From: CAYSHJ01 sp964589725
Lineage (GTDB): Bacteria; Planctomycetota; Planctomycetia; Planctomycetales; Planctomycetaceae
Reading direction: 5' to 3'
Assembly: GCA_964589725.1 (NCBI GenBank)
Contig: CAZPUJ010000233.1
Location: 1-13,963, forward strand
DNA length: 13,963 nucleotides
Part shown: piece after piece, positions 1 through 6,863 of the stretch
How the letters are laid out: every line of letters starts with the position of its first letter
Position numbering within the stretch: position 1 is the stretch's first letter
The notes under the pieces: model-generated
What the model was told of the DNA's origin: nothing
Databases searched by the model: none
The model's input: the letters and a program-made list of their open reading frames with translations, nothing else
Program-made: the position numbers and the translations under genes

Positions 1-1
1 A

Positions 2-76
2 GTTGACGCGGACGGCTCCATCGAAGTCGTTGTCTTCCAGAATGCCCATGTGGTCTCCCGTCAGCGATTCTGTTGA
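2..76 (+). CDS. Possible C-terminal end of an upstream protein (partial)
   Basis: The frame is open from the left edge to a TGA at 74-76 and reads VDADGSIEVVVFQNAHVVSR followed by QRFC. It has a protein-like composition: acidic turn, beta-strand of valines, cysteine near the C-terminus. It ends 28 bp before the ATG of the next gene, on the same strand, as expected for an upstream operon member. With only 24 residues no family can be named. It could be chance, because an open frame of this length at high GC is not rare. Confidence 0.35.
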   Translation, partial: VDADGSIEVVVFQNAHVVSRQRFC

Positions 77-104
77 TCCCGTTCGTCACGGCCGGGCTTG
101 AAAC

Positions 105-518
105 ATGGCAACTCCGGAACGGGTTGAACCGATTGACGATCAGGAAGTCCTGTACCGGAGAATTCCCGCAGCCCTGAATCTGTATGACCCGCATTCCGAA
201 CCTCATCTTCTTCCCGACGCTTTTCGACCGAATGAAAACGACACCACGGGTCTGTCAATTTACCGCGCCAAATACACGACTCTCGAAGACGCAGCTCGGG
301 GACGAAAAGGCAAGAAGTACTACGTTGCCGTCCTGCGAGCCGGCGATCTTCGCGTCGAAGGTATTGAGGTCGTGCCCCGGCCCCTGGCCGACGACCCAGG
401 ACACGCGGAGCTACCGGGGTTGAGTTACGCCGAACGAAAATCAGACGAAGTGCTCAAATGGAAAGCGCTCCTCGCGCGGCAACTCTGTTTGCGAGTGGAA
501 GGTCCGTTCCCGAAATAA
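105..518 (+). CDS. Conserved-looking hypothetical protein, 137 aa
   Basis: I do not recognise a named family. The protein is soluble, has no signal peptide or membrane segment, and is rich in charged residues. Visible blocks are YRRIP (about 18-22), a central DAFRPNENDTTGLSIYRAKY stretch (about 38-57), a basic RGRKGKKYYVAVLRAGDL stretch (about 65-82) that looks like a beta-hairpin, and a Lys/Glu/Leu C-terminal helix. The start is the ATG at 105; no good Shine-Dalgarno is visible before it. Codon use and GC match the neighbours. It ends 19 bp before the FHA-kinase gene on the same strand, so the two are probably co-transcribed; the protein may be a partner or substrate of the kinase, which is inference only. 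Reality of the gene is likely, function unknown. Confidence 0.75.
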   Translation: MATPERVEPIDDQEVLYRRIPAALNLYDPHSEPHLLPDAFRPNENDTTGLSIYRAKYTTLEDAARGRKGKKYYVAVLRAGDLRVEGIEVVPRPLADDPGHAELPGLSYAERKSDEVLKWKALLARQLCLRVEGPFPK

Positions 519-537
519 GCCAGTAAGAACACCACGC

Positions 538-2058
538 ATGCCCGCCAAAGTCACGCTCAGCGTCACCGAAGGCCAACTTCGGGGCCAGGAATTTGTCTTC
601 GACGAACGCACCACAGGCATCGTCGGCAAGGTCGAGGGCTGTCATCCGCGCTTGCCGCAGGACGCGGACCATAGGACTGTCTCGCGACACCACTGCTTGT
701 TCGACATCAATCCGCCTGATATCCGAATCCGTGATTTCGGCAGCCTGAACGGCACATGGGTTAACCGCCAGATGATCGGCCGCCGCGAGAAAGGCATGAC
801 GCCGGACCAAGCCAGTGAGTTGTCGTTTCCGGAGCACGACCTGAGGGACGGCGATGAAGTTCGGCTGGGCAAGACCGTGTTTCGCGTGAGCGTCTTTGTC
901 CCGAACTACTGCTCGGAGTGTTCTGCCGAGATCCCCGATGAGCAAAAGGCGCGCGCCGAGCTGTCACCGGGCGTCGTTCAATGCGAGGCGTGTCGAAGGA
1001 ACACGACTCAAATCGAACAACCGCTCGCCAAGAAGTCCAAAGTCTGCGCGAAATGCGGGCGAGACGTGTCGGCCGAGATGGGCGATGCTCGGCAGGGAGA
1101 CCTCGTCTGCGCGGCGTGCCGCCATAACCCGCTGGGGATCATCCACAAGCTGTTGGAGTTGGCGAACGGGGGCCAGAAGAACCTAGTCGCGATTCAAGGC
1201 TACACGATTCTGAAGGAGTTGGGTCGCGGCGGAATGGGAGCCGTGTATCTCGCGCGTCACGACAAGACGGACGAGCAAGTGGCTCTCAAAGTGATGCTGC
1301 CGCGCGTCGCCGCCAATCAAAAGGCCAAGCAGACGTTTCTCCGCGAGGCGGAGAACACTCAAGCCTTGCACCATCCGAACGTCGTGGAAGTGCGCGACGT
1401 GGTCTGCGTTCAGGGCACATTCTTTTTCACACTGGGATTCTGCGACGGCGGCAGCGTGGACCAACTCATGAAACAGCGCGGCAGTCGGCTGTCCATCGAT
1501 GAGGCGGTGGAGATCACGTTGCAAGCTCTCGACGGTCTGGAGTACGCGCACCACGCCGAGGTGCCTCAAGTCCGGCTGGATGACGGCACGTTCGGTCGCG
1601 GCGAAGGGCTGGTTCACCGAGACCTCAAGCCGCACAATCTCTTTCTGTCCGGATCCGGCCGCTCACGCCGAGCACTGATTGGCGATTTCGGTCTGGCCAA
1701 AGCGTTCGACCTGGCGGGATTGAGCGGGCAAACCTGCACTGGCGCAATGGCCGGCACGCCGGTCTTCATGCCTCGGCCGCAGATCATCAACTTCAAATAC
1801 GCCAAACCCGATGTCGATGTCTGGGCGATGGCAGCGTCGCTCTACTTCATGCTGACCGGTCAGCTCACGCGCGACTTTCCGAAGGGAAAAGAACCTTTCA
1901 ACATCATCTTGAGCACCGACGCCGTTCCTGTTCGGCAGCGAGATTCTTCGATCCCCAAGAAGTTGGCCGAAGTGATTGACACCGCGCTGATTGATCAGCC
2001 CAGCATTCCGTTCCAGACCGCGGCCGACTTCAAGCGCGCGTTGGAGAGCGCCATCTGA
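538..2058 (+). CDS. FHA domain / double zinc-ribbon / serine-threonine protein kinase
   Basis: A 506-aa cytoplasmic signalling protein. An N-terminal FHA domain (about 5-120) shows the phosphothreonine-binding motifs VSRHH (48-52) and GSLNGTWVN (68-76). Two CxxC...CxxC modules follow: C125/C128 with C149/C152, and C170/C173 with C191/C194, read as zinc ribbons. The kinase domain covers about 221-503: P-loop GRGGMGAVY (229-237), VALK with the ATP lysine K251, helix-C glutamate E270, HRDLKPHN (360-367, catalytic D362), DFG (383-385) and DVWAMAAS (427-434). All catalytic residues are present, so it should be active. Odd points are an inserted loop before the catalytic loop (about 341-357) and MPRPQ (411-415) where kinases normally have MAPEQ, so the APE glutamate is missing. 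No transmembrane segment or extracellular sensor follows the kinase. The ATG at 538 begins the FHA domain directly; no strong ribosome site is visible, so coupling to the upstream gene is possible. Confidence 0.93.
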   Translation: MPAKVTLSVTEGQLRGQEFVFDERTTGIVGKVEGCHPRLPQDADHRTVSRHHCLFDINPPDIRIRDFGSLNGTWVNRQMIGRREKGMTPDQASELSFPEHDLRDGDEVRLGKTVFRVSVFVPNYCSECSAEIPDEQKARAELSPGVVQCEACRRNTTQIEQPLAKKSKVCAKCGRDVSAEMGDARQGDLVCAACRHNPLGIIHKLLELANGGQKNLVAIQGYTILKELGRGGMGAVYLARHDKTDEQVALKVMLPRVAANQKAKQTFLREAENTQALHHPNVVEVRDVVCVQGTFFFTLGFCDGGSVDQLMKQRGSRLSIDEAVEITLQALDGLEYAHHAEVPQVRLDDGTFGRGEGLVHRDLKPHNLFLSGSGRSRRALIGDFGLAKAFDLAGLSGQTCTGAMAGTPVFMPRPQIINFKYAKPDVDVWAMAASLYFMLTGQLTRDFPKGKEPFNIILSTDAVPVRQRDSSIPKKLAEVIDTALIDQPSIPFQTAADFKRALESAI

Positions 2059-2114
2059 GCACGACAGGAAATCACGCGGGGCAGAGACGAAGATGCCGCA
2101 GCCAAAATGAGTTG

Positions 2115-3428
2115 TTACGCGACCGGGATGCGGACTCGCGGGATGCGAATCGACTTCAGGCGGTCGAGTTCGGCGTCGGCGTCGCGCATCGCGCCTTCGG
2201 TGCTGTCGTGAGTCATGATTACCAGCGGAACAGTCGGTTGGCCGCCGGGCGTGGCCGCGGACTCGGCTTCCTTTTGAATGACGGAGGCGATGCTGATGTT
2301 GCGACGGCCGAGGATGTCGGCGATGTCAGCGAGGACGTGCGGGCGGTCGTCGACGTTGTAGCGCAGATAAAACCTGCGGCGCATGTCGGTCGCCGGGAGC
2401 AGCGGCAGCGGCGAGTGCTCGCGCCAAATGTCCAGCCGCGTGAACGTCAGTTGTGCTCGGCCGACGGCCAGGTCGATCAGATCGGCCACGACTGCGGAAG
2501 CGGTCGGCATCTCGCCGGCCCCCGCTCCGGAATACCACAAACGGCCGACGGCGTCGCCGGTCAACTCGATCATGTTGTACGCGCCGGAGGTTTTCGCGAG
2601 CGGCCGATCCGCGCGCACGAACGTCGGCTGCACGTGCATCTCGAGTTGGCCTTCGACGAGCCGCGCCGTGGCCAGCAGCTTGATGCGATATCCAAACTCG
2701 GTCGCGTATTTCAGGTCGGCGAGTTCCAGTCTGTCGATCCCCTGCCGATGAAACGCTGTGACCGGAACCTTTGTGCCGAACGCGAGCTGACTGAGCAACA
2801 CCAGTTTTTGCGCCGCGTCGGTCCCGTCGACGTCGAGCGTCGGATCGGTTTCGGCGTATCCCAGCCGCTGAGCTTCGGCTAGCACGTCGGCATACGAGCG
2901 ACCCTTCTCGTGCATCTCGGTCAGGATGAAATTGCTGGTGCCATTGAGGATCGCCTGAATCGAGGTGATCTGATTCGCGGCCATCGACTGCCCGATCGCC
3001 GCAATGATCGGGATACCTCCGGCGACCGCTGCTTCAAACGCGATCGTGCGGCCAAGTTCGCGGGCGCGGCGGAAGAGTTCGTCACCGTGCTCGCACAGCA
3101 ACGCCTTGTTGGCCGTCACGACATCCTTGCCCGATTCCAACAGCCGCAGCATGATCGTCCGCGCCGGCTCGAGGCCACCGACCAAGTGCAAGGCGATGTC
3201 GATCTCTTTGTCGGCGTAAACGGCTTCGGGATTGTCGGTGATCAGGCCCGAAGGCAACGCGACGCCGCGAGGCTTATCCAACTTCTGCACGACCGCGTGA
3301 CGGAGCTCGATGGACCGGCCGGCTCGACGAGCGATCCGTTCCGCGTGATCGGTCAGAATCCGCGCGACACCCGTTCCGACCGTGCCCATTCCGAGCAATG
3401 CGACTCGCAGAGGAGATGCGGTTGCCAT
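2115..3428 (-). CDS. hom: Homoserine dehydrogenase with ACT domain
   Basis: Reduces aspartate-4-semialdehyde to homoserine with NAD(P)H, the branch point towards methionine and threonine; cytoplasmic. In the 437-aa product the Rossmann motif GMGTVGTGV is at 13-21, VVTANKALL at 103-111 (K108), AGGIPII at 136-142 and LNGTSNFIL at 161-169. The family signature runs from about 186 to 208 (DPTLDVDGTDAAQK, catalytic K208). A C-terminal ACT domain (about 352-430, FYLRYNVDDRPHVLADIADI) implies allosteric control, usually by threonine. The length is normal for the long Hom class. I chose the ATG at 3428 because GAAAGGAG (minus strand, 3440-3433) precedes it by 4 bases; an ATG 19 codons upstream has no such site and adds a sequence unlike the family. 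The gene is convergent with the kinase (57 bp between stops) and divergent from mqnA. Confidence 0.96.
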   Translation of the reverse strand: MATASPLRVALLGMGTVGTGVARILTDHAERIARRAGRSIELRHAVVQKLDKPRGVALPSGLITDNPEAVYADKEIDIALHLVGGLEPARTIMLRLLESGKDVVTANKALLCEHGDELFRRARELGRTIAFEAAVAGGIPIIAAIGQSMAANQITSIQAILNGTSNFILTEMHEKGRSYADVLAEAQRLGYAETDPTLDVDGTDAAQKLVLLSQLAFGTKVPVTAFHRQGIDRLELADLKYATEFGYRIKLLATARLVEGQLEMHVQPTFVRADRPLAKTSGAYNMIELTGDAVGRLWYSGAGAGEMPTASAVVADLIDLAVGRAQLTFTRLDIWREHSPLPLLPATDMRRRFYLRYNVDDRPHVLADIADILGRRNISIASVIQKEAESAATPGGQPTVPLVIMTHDSTEGAMRDADAELDRLKSIRIPRVRIPVA

Positions 3429-3542
3429 GCGACTCCTTTCCACTTCAATTCCGTGAACACGACAACGATCAGGGTTGGGTGGCATGGTAGCAGTTGGCGT
3501 CGGTCGTGACAGTCACGGGTATTCTCCGCTCGGCTGAATATG

Positions 3543-3608
3543 ACACTAACCCGAAGCGTGAGCGATGGGCTGCGGTCTCCGACCCTCGCTTACGCTTCGA
3601 GTTAGTGT
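3543..3608. repeat. REP-like inverted repeat (22-bp arms)
   Basis: The left arm is 3543-3564 and the right arm 3587-3608. The arms are reverse complements with two mismatches over 22 bp, around a 22-bp loop. The core of each arm is ACTAAC followed by CGAAGCGTRAGCG. The complementarity continues a few bases into the loop (GATGGG against CCCTC). There is no T-run after it and it lies in a divergent promoter region, so it is not a simple terminator of either neighbour. It resembles the dispersed extragenic palindromes that I associate with planctomycete genomes; that resemblance is from memory. Confidence 0.8.
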
Positions 3609-3693
3609 GCGGCGTCAACTGTTAATCCGTCGTGTCGGCTCGCGGTCGCTGACATGGAGACCGCACGACGCGGCTCGCTGGCGAGCGCACGAA

Positions 3694-3738
3694 CTGGCGA
3701 TGGCGTGACGCCGGCCTATAATCCGCCGCCTGTGGGAG
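3694..3738 (+). promoter_or_regulatory. Candidate promoter and ribosome site of mqnA
   Basis: A consensus -10 hexamer TATAAT lies at 3717-3722, 25 bp before the mqnA start. A poor -35 candidate (CTGGCG, 3694-3699) sits 17 bp upstream. The small palindrome GGCG-TGA-CGCC (3702-3712) fills the spacer and could be an operator. GGGAG at 3734-3738 is the ribosome site, 9 bases from the ATG. The leader would be only about 20 nt. The -10 match is striking at this GC, but the weak -35 keeps confidence low. Confidence 0.4.
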
Positions 3739-3747
3739 CCTACGAAC

Positions 3748-4587
3748 ATGAGCGACACGCTGGACCTGTTCACGGAACGCGAGCGACCGATCCGCATCGG
3801 AGCGGTCAGCTATTTGAATTCGAAGCCTTTGATCGAAGACTTAGCCGAGTTGGCTCGCAACGCCGAGTTGATTCTCGACGTCCCCAGCCGGCTGGCGGAC
3901 GACCTCACCGCCAACGAGCTGGATGTCGCGCTGATCCCGTCGGTCGAGGTGTTGCGGCACGCGAATTTCGAGATTGTCTCGGACGCCTGCGTGGCGACTC
4001 GCGGGCCAGTATTGAGCGTCAAACTCTACTGCCGAGTGCCTGTCGCACAGATTCGGACTCTCGCTCTCGACGAAGGTTCGCGCACCAGCGCGACGCTGAC
4101 GCGAGTCATGCTGGCGGAGCGGTTTAGCGTCTGCCCGCAAACGGAACTGTTGCCACTCGGCTTCGCGACCGAAGACACATCGGCCGACGCGGTATTGCTG
4201 ATCGGTGATCGAGCCATGAAGCCACCGCACGAGCGATTCGTCGTGACGTGGGACTTGGGGGACGAGTGGACTCGCTGGACTGGCTTGCCTTTCGTCTTTG
4301 CGATGTGGGCCGCTCGCGGCGGTACCAATTTGGAAGGCGTTGAGGATGCGTTGTCGCTAGCCCGCGATCGCGGTGTCGAGCGACTGGCGGACATCGCAAG
4401 GCGCGAGGCTCCGAAGCTGGCGATCTCGGAAGAACTCGCCCGTTCGTATCTCACTCACAACTTGCACTTCCAACTCGGTTCGGCCGAGCGATCTGGACTG
4501 AACCTGTTTCAAGAACTCGCCGTGAAATGGGGCCTGGCCCCTCAAGGAGTCGGCCTTGTCTTCCGTGACTGCCTGTCCGCCCGCTGA
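3748..4587 (+). CDS. mqnA: Chorismate dehydratase MqnA (futalosine menaquinone pathway)
   Basis: MqnA removes water from chorismate to give 3-[(1-carboxyvinyl)oxy]benzoate, the first step of the futalosine route to menaquinone. The 279-aa product has the periplasmic-binding-protein-like fold of the family but no signal peptide, fitting a cytoplasmic enzyme. Family blocks are RIGAVSYLNSKPL (16-28), ALIPSVEVLR (61-70), DEGSRTSATLTR (108-119), AVLLIGDRA (148-156), a W-rich DEWTRWTGLPFVFAMWAAR (172-190) and YLTHNLHFQLG (234-244). SYLNSKPL separates it from the related MqnD. The start ATG at 3748 has GGGAG nine bases upstream. The 3' end overlaps mqnC by 32 bp, so the two are almost certainly one transcript with coupled translation. 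Confidence 0.95.
   Translation: MSDTLDLFTERERPIRIGAVSYLNSKPLIEDLAELARNAELILDVPSRLADDLTANELDVALIPSVEVLRHANFEIVSDACVATRGPVLSVKLYCRVPVAQIRTLALDEGSRTSATLTRVMLAERFSVCPQTELLPLGFATEDTSADAVLLIGDRAMKPPHERFVVTWDLGDEWTRWTGLPFVFAMWAARGGTNLEGVEDALSLARDRGVERLADIARREAPKLAISEELARSYLTHNLHFQLGSAERSGLNLFQELAVKWGLAPQGVGLVFRDCLSAR
4544..4558 (+). promoter_or_regulatory. Shine-Dalgarno and TTG start of mqnC inside mqnA
   Basis: AAGGAG at 4544-4549 is followed after 6 bases by TTG (4556-4558). This is the best ribosome site in the area and lies within the last codons of mqnA. No in-frame ATG exists upstream of the conserved MqnC core, so a non-ATG start is required, and this site makes TTG 4556 the best choice. 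Alternatives are GTG 4565 (15 bases away) and TTG 4634 (no site). Confidence 0.65.
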
Positions 4588-5830
4588 GATCCATGGATCG
4601 ACAGCCACTCGCCGTGGCTGCGAGCGTCCGACGTTGACCGTCGATCGCGAACGGGTCGAGCGTTTAGACGATCAGTTTGGTGGACGCTCGCCGTTCGGTC
4701 ATTCGCCGATCCGCGCGATCCTCGAAAAAGGGGTCGCAGGCGAACGGCTGTCGAATGCAGACGGTTTAAGGTTGCTCGAATCGCACGATCTTGTCTCGAT
4801 CGGCATCGCGGCGAACGTGGTGACTCAGCGGCTGCACCCGGAGCCGTACCGAACATTCAATATCGACCGCAATGTGAATTACACGAACGTCTGCTCGGCG
4901 GTGTGCGACTTCTGTGCTTTCTTCCGTCGTCCAAAAAGTCCGGAAGGGTACGTGCTGTCGAAGGAAGAAATCTTTCGCAAGATCGAAGAGACGGTCTCGC
5001 TCGGCGGCGATCAGATTTTGATGCAAGGCGGAATGAATCCCGATTTGCCGCTGGAGTGGTACGAGGATTTGTTGCGGTCACTGAACGAACGGTTTCCGCG
5101 AGTCAACTTGCACGCGTTTTCGCCGCCGGAGATTTACGCTCTCAGCAAACTGGCGAAGCTGCCGGTGCGAATGGTGCTTGAGCGACTCAAGGCCGCGGGC
5201 TTGGGAAGCCTTCCGGGCGGCGGCGGCGAGATTCTGGTCGATCGTGTTCGCAAGGAGATCACTCGCGGCAAGGTGCTGTCCGACGACTGGATCGATGTCT
5301 GTCGGCAGTGGCATCTACTGGGAGGCAAGTCCTCGGCGACGATGATGTTTGGCCATGTCGAAACGCTGGCTGAGCGGATCGAGCACCTCGACCGCATTCG
5401 CCAACTGCAGGACGAGACTGGCGGCGTCTCGGCCTTCATCTGTTGGACTTTTCAGCCCGAGAACACCGACATGGCTCACCTGCCGCCGGCCGGTGCGTTC
5501 GAGTATTTGAAGACGCAAGCGGTCAGCCGACTGTACCTCGACAACGTCAACAACATTCAGTCGAGCTGGGTGACGCAGGGCGAGAAAGTTGGCCAGATGG
5601 CGTTGCTTTTCGGAGCCAACGACATGGGGAGCCTGATGATCGAGGAGAACGTCGTCGCGTCGGCGGGGACAGTCAATCACCTCAGTTTGGAAACAATCAA
5701 GCGGTGCATTCGCGAAGTGGGCTACATACCTCGCCAGCGAAACGTCTATTACGAATACATCGATGACGTCGATGAGGTCGATGCTCCGCATGAGGCGCGC
5801 CGAGTGGCGTTGCCGGTGTTGAGTCTTTAA
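4556..5830 (+). CDS. mqnC: Cyclic dehypoxanthinyl futalosine synthase MqnC (radical SAM)
   Basis: A radical SAM enzyme that cyclises dehypoxanthine futalosine in the futalosine route to menaquinone. The 4Fe-4S/SAM cysteine motif is C113-x3-C117-x2-C120 (NVCSAVCDFCAFFRR). Other family blocks are ILMQGG (154-159), HAFSPPEIYAL (186-196), GLGSLPGGGGEIL (215-227), SATMMFGHVET (260-270), LQDETGGVSAFICWTFQP (284-301), and SSWVTQGEKVGQ followed by FGANDMGSLMIEENVV (336-367). The last block, with SLPGGGGEI, identifies MqnC rather than MqnE. With the TTG start the product is 424 aa, carrying about 50 residues ahead of the usual beginning near ILEKGVAGERLS (55-66). The C-terminal YYEYIDDVDEVDAPHEARR tail is acidic and unlike what I recall for the family. 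The gene is in the same operon as mqnA. Confidence 0.95.
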   Translation: MSSVTACPPAEIHGSTATRRGCERPTLTVDRERVERLDDQFGGRSPFGHSPIRAILEKGVAGERLSNADGLRLLESHDLVSIGIAANVVTQRLHPEPYRTFNIDRNVNYTNVCSAVCDFCAFFRRPKSPEGYVLSKEEIFRKIEETVSLGGDQILMQGGMNPDLPLEWYEDLLRSLNERFPRVNLHAFSPPEIYALSKLAKLPVRMVLERLKAAGLGSLPGGGGEILVDRVRKEITRGKVLSDDWIDVCRQWHLLGGKSSATMMFGHVETLAERIEHLDRIRQLQDETGGVSAFICWTFQPENTDMAHLPPAGAFEYLKTQAVSRLYLDNVNNIQSSWVTQGEKVGQMALLFGANDMGSLMIEENVVASAGTVNHLSLETIKRCIREVGYIPRQRNVYYEYIDDVDEVDAPHEARRVALPVLSL

Positions 5831-6049
5831 TTTTCAAGGGCGACGAATTCGCGGTGCCCCGCCTTCTCGCAATAACGCGTGCTAAACTACCGACGCACTT
5901 GCGAGTGTGCTCGCTCCCAAGCACTGCTTGGGAATGCCGTCTTTGAAGCTCCGCTTCGCCAAGCAGGGTTTCAGAGAGTCCGTTCCCAAGCTGAGCTTGG
6001 GTCCGAGCGAGACGTCGTCACCGTGCTGGAAGACCCAGCCGAGGCCCTC
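5831..6049. other. Intergenic region mqnC to ABC ATPase
   Basis: This 219-bp gap is occupied mainly by the three-hairpin repeat at 5909-6011. I see no clear T-tailed terminator for mqnC and no good sigma-70 promoter for the ATPase. A frame open from GTG 5879 runs through the repeat into the ATPase gene, but its translation has no family character and is judged not to be normal protein. Confidence 0.6.
5909..6011. repeat. Three-hairpin palindromic element
   Basis: An outer 6-bp stem CTCGCT (5910-5915) / AGCGAG (6006-6011) encloses three short hairpins. These are CCCAAGC-ACT-GCTTGGG (5916-5932), GAAGC-TCC-GCTTC (5945-5957) and CCCAAGC-TGA-GCTTGGG (5985-6001). The first and third share identical 7-bp arms and differ only in the loop. 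A cloverleaf-like fold is possible, but it has no tRNA features. The CCCAAGC/GCTTGGG unit looks like a dispersed repeat seen in planctomycetes and cyanobacteria (from memory). Confidence 0.8.
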
Positions 6050-6805
6050 ATGATCTCCGTCCAGAACCTCACGAAGGGTTTCGACGACCTGCGTCGCGGG
6101 TTCGTGGCGGCGCTCGACAACGTGAGCTTCGACGTGCATCCCGGAGAGATTTTCGGACTGCTCGGCCCTAACGGCGCCGGCAAGACCACGTGCCTGCGAA
6201 TCCTCAGCACGGTGCTCCGTCCGACGAGCGGCACGGCTACGGTCGCCGGGTACGATGTCACCGCGCATCCAGCCGAGGTTCGGCAGCGGATCGGTTTCAT
6301 GTCCAACAACACCGGCATCTACGATCGGATGACGGCTTGGGAGATGGTTGAGTATTACGGTCGGCTGTACGGCATGTCGGAGGATGTGCTGCGGCCGCGG
6401 CTGGAAACCATCTTTACCACGCTGCAGATACAGGACTTCCGCGACATGCTGGGAGCCAAGATGTCCACCGGAATGAAGCAAAAGGTGAGCATCGCGCGGG
6501 CGATCGTGCATGACCCGCCGGTGCTCATCTTCGACGAGCCGACCTGCGGACTGGATGTGCTGGTTGCTCGTAAAGTCTTGACGACGATCGAGTCGCTCCG
6601 CGATCAAGGCAAGAGCATCATCTACTCGACGCATATCATGCGTGAGGTCGAAAAGCTCTGCCACCGCATCGCGATTATCCACAAGGGCATCATTCTGGCG
6701 ATAGGCACGTTGCCGGAATTGCAAGAACGTTATTCTCAGACAGACACCGAAGAGCTGTTCTTTAACCTGATCGAGCAATACGACCGAGCGGAACTCACCA
6801 CCTAA
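6050..6805 (+). CDS. natA: ABC transporter ATP-binding protein, NatA type
   Basis: The ATPase subunit of an ABC-2 exporter, 251 aa, cytoplasmic, pairing with the permease that follows. Visible motifs are Walker A GPNGAGKT (39-46), the signature region MSTGMKQKVS (138-147, the NatA variant of LSGGQ), Walker B VLIFDEP (158-164), the D-loop GLD (167-169) and H-loop H195 in IYSTHIMREVEKLC. The usual Q-loop glutamine is absent (IGFMSNNTGIYDRMT, 81-95), as I recall for NatA-like proteins. NatA/NatB exports Na+ in Bacillus; the substrate here is unknown. ATG 6050 was chosen because GAGG (6041-6044) lies 5 bases before it and the protein then begins MISVQNLTKGF, right at the domain edge. GTG 6023 and GTG 5879 are in-frame alternatives. 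The stop is 58 bp before the ATG of the permease gene. Confidence 0.93.
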   Translation: MISVQNLTKGFDDLRRGFVAALDNVSFDVHPGEIFGLLGPNGAGKTTCLRILSTVLRPTSGTATVAGYDVTAHPAEVRQRIGFMSNNTGIYDRMTAWEMVEYYGRLYGMSEDVLRPRLETIFTTLQIQDFRDMLGAKMSTGMKQKVSIARAIVHDPPVLIFDEPTCGLDVLVARKVLTTIESLRDQGKSIIYSTHIMREVEKLCHRIAIIHKGIILAIGTLPELQERYSQTDTEELFFNLIEQYDRAELTT

Positions 6806-6863
6806 TTCTAATTGGACGGATTGACAATCCGTGCCGCAGTCAGCAACGCCACAGACAACAACC

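Larger units (their letters stand above)
3429..3747. other. Divergent intergenic region between hom and mqnA
   Basis: This 319-bp spacer separates the divergently read hom and mqnA. From left to right it holds the hom ribosome site (3433-3440), a perfect palindrome CGTGAC-A-GTCACG (3505-3517) running into an 18-mer that recurs upstream of asnB (3512-3529), a REP-like hairpin (3543-3608), a perfect GCTCGC-TG-GCGAGC palindrome (3673-3686), and a candidate mqnA promoter with TATAAT at 3717-3722. The segments 3571-3580 (loop of the large hairpin) and 3656-3665 are also perfect 10-bp reverse complements of each other, allowing an alternative fold. I see no convincing ORF in it. Confidence 0.7.

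Noticed and set aside
1..2058. Type VI secretion or TerY-type stress cluster around the FHA kinase
   Set aside because: No secretion, VWA or phosphatase gene is visible in the window; the kinase architecture alone does not prove either.
3429..3485. Upstream ATG (3485) extending hom by 19 residues
   Set aside because: There is no ribosome site there, the extra residues are unlike the family N-terminus, and the ATG at 3428 has GAAAGGAG directly upstream.
2112..3509. Plus-strand open frames of 256 and 199 codons opposite hom
   Set aside because: They mirror the hom gene in a high-GC sequence, with Arg/Gly-rich translations and no motifs.
5909..6011. tRNA or cloverleaf RNA gene
   Set aside because: There is no acceptor/T-arm sequence pattern; the three hairpins have 3-base loops and repeat-type arms.
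5879..6049. 57-residue N-terminal extension of the ABC ATPase from GTG 5879
   Set aside because: The translation is derived from the palindromic repeat and lacks family character; ATG 6050 has GAGG 5 bases upstream and starts at the domain edge.
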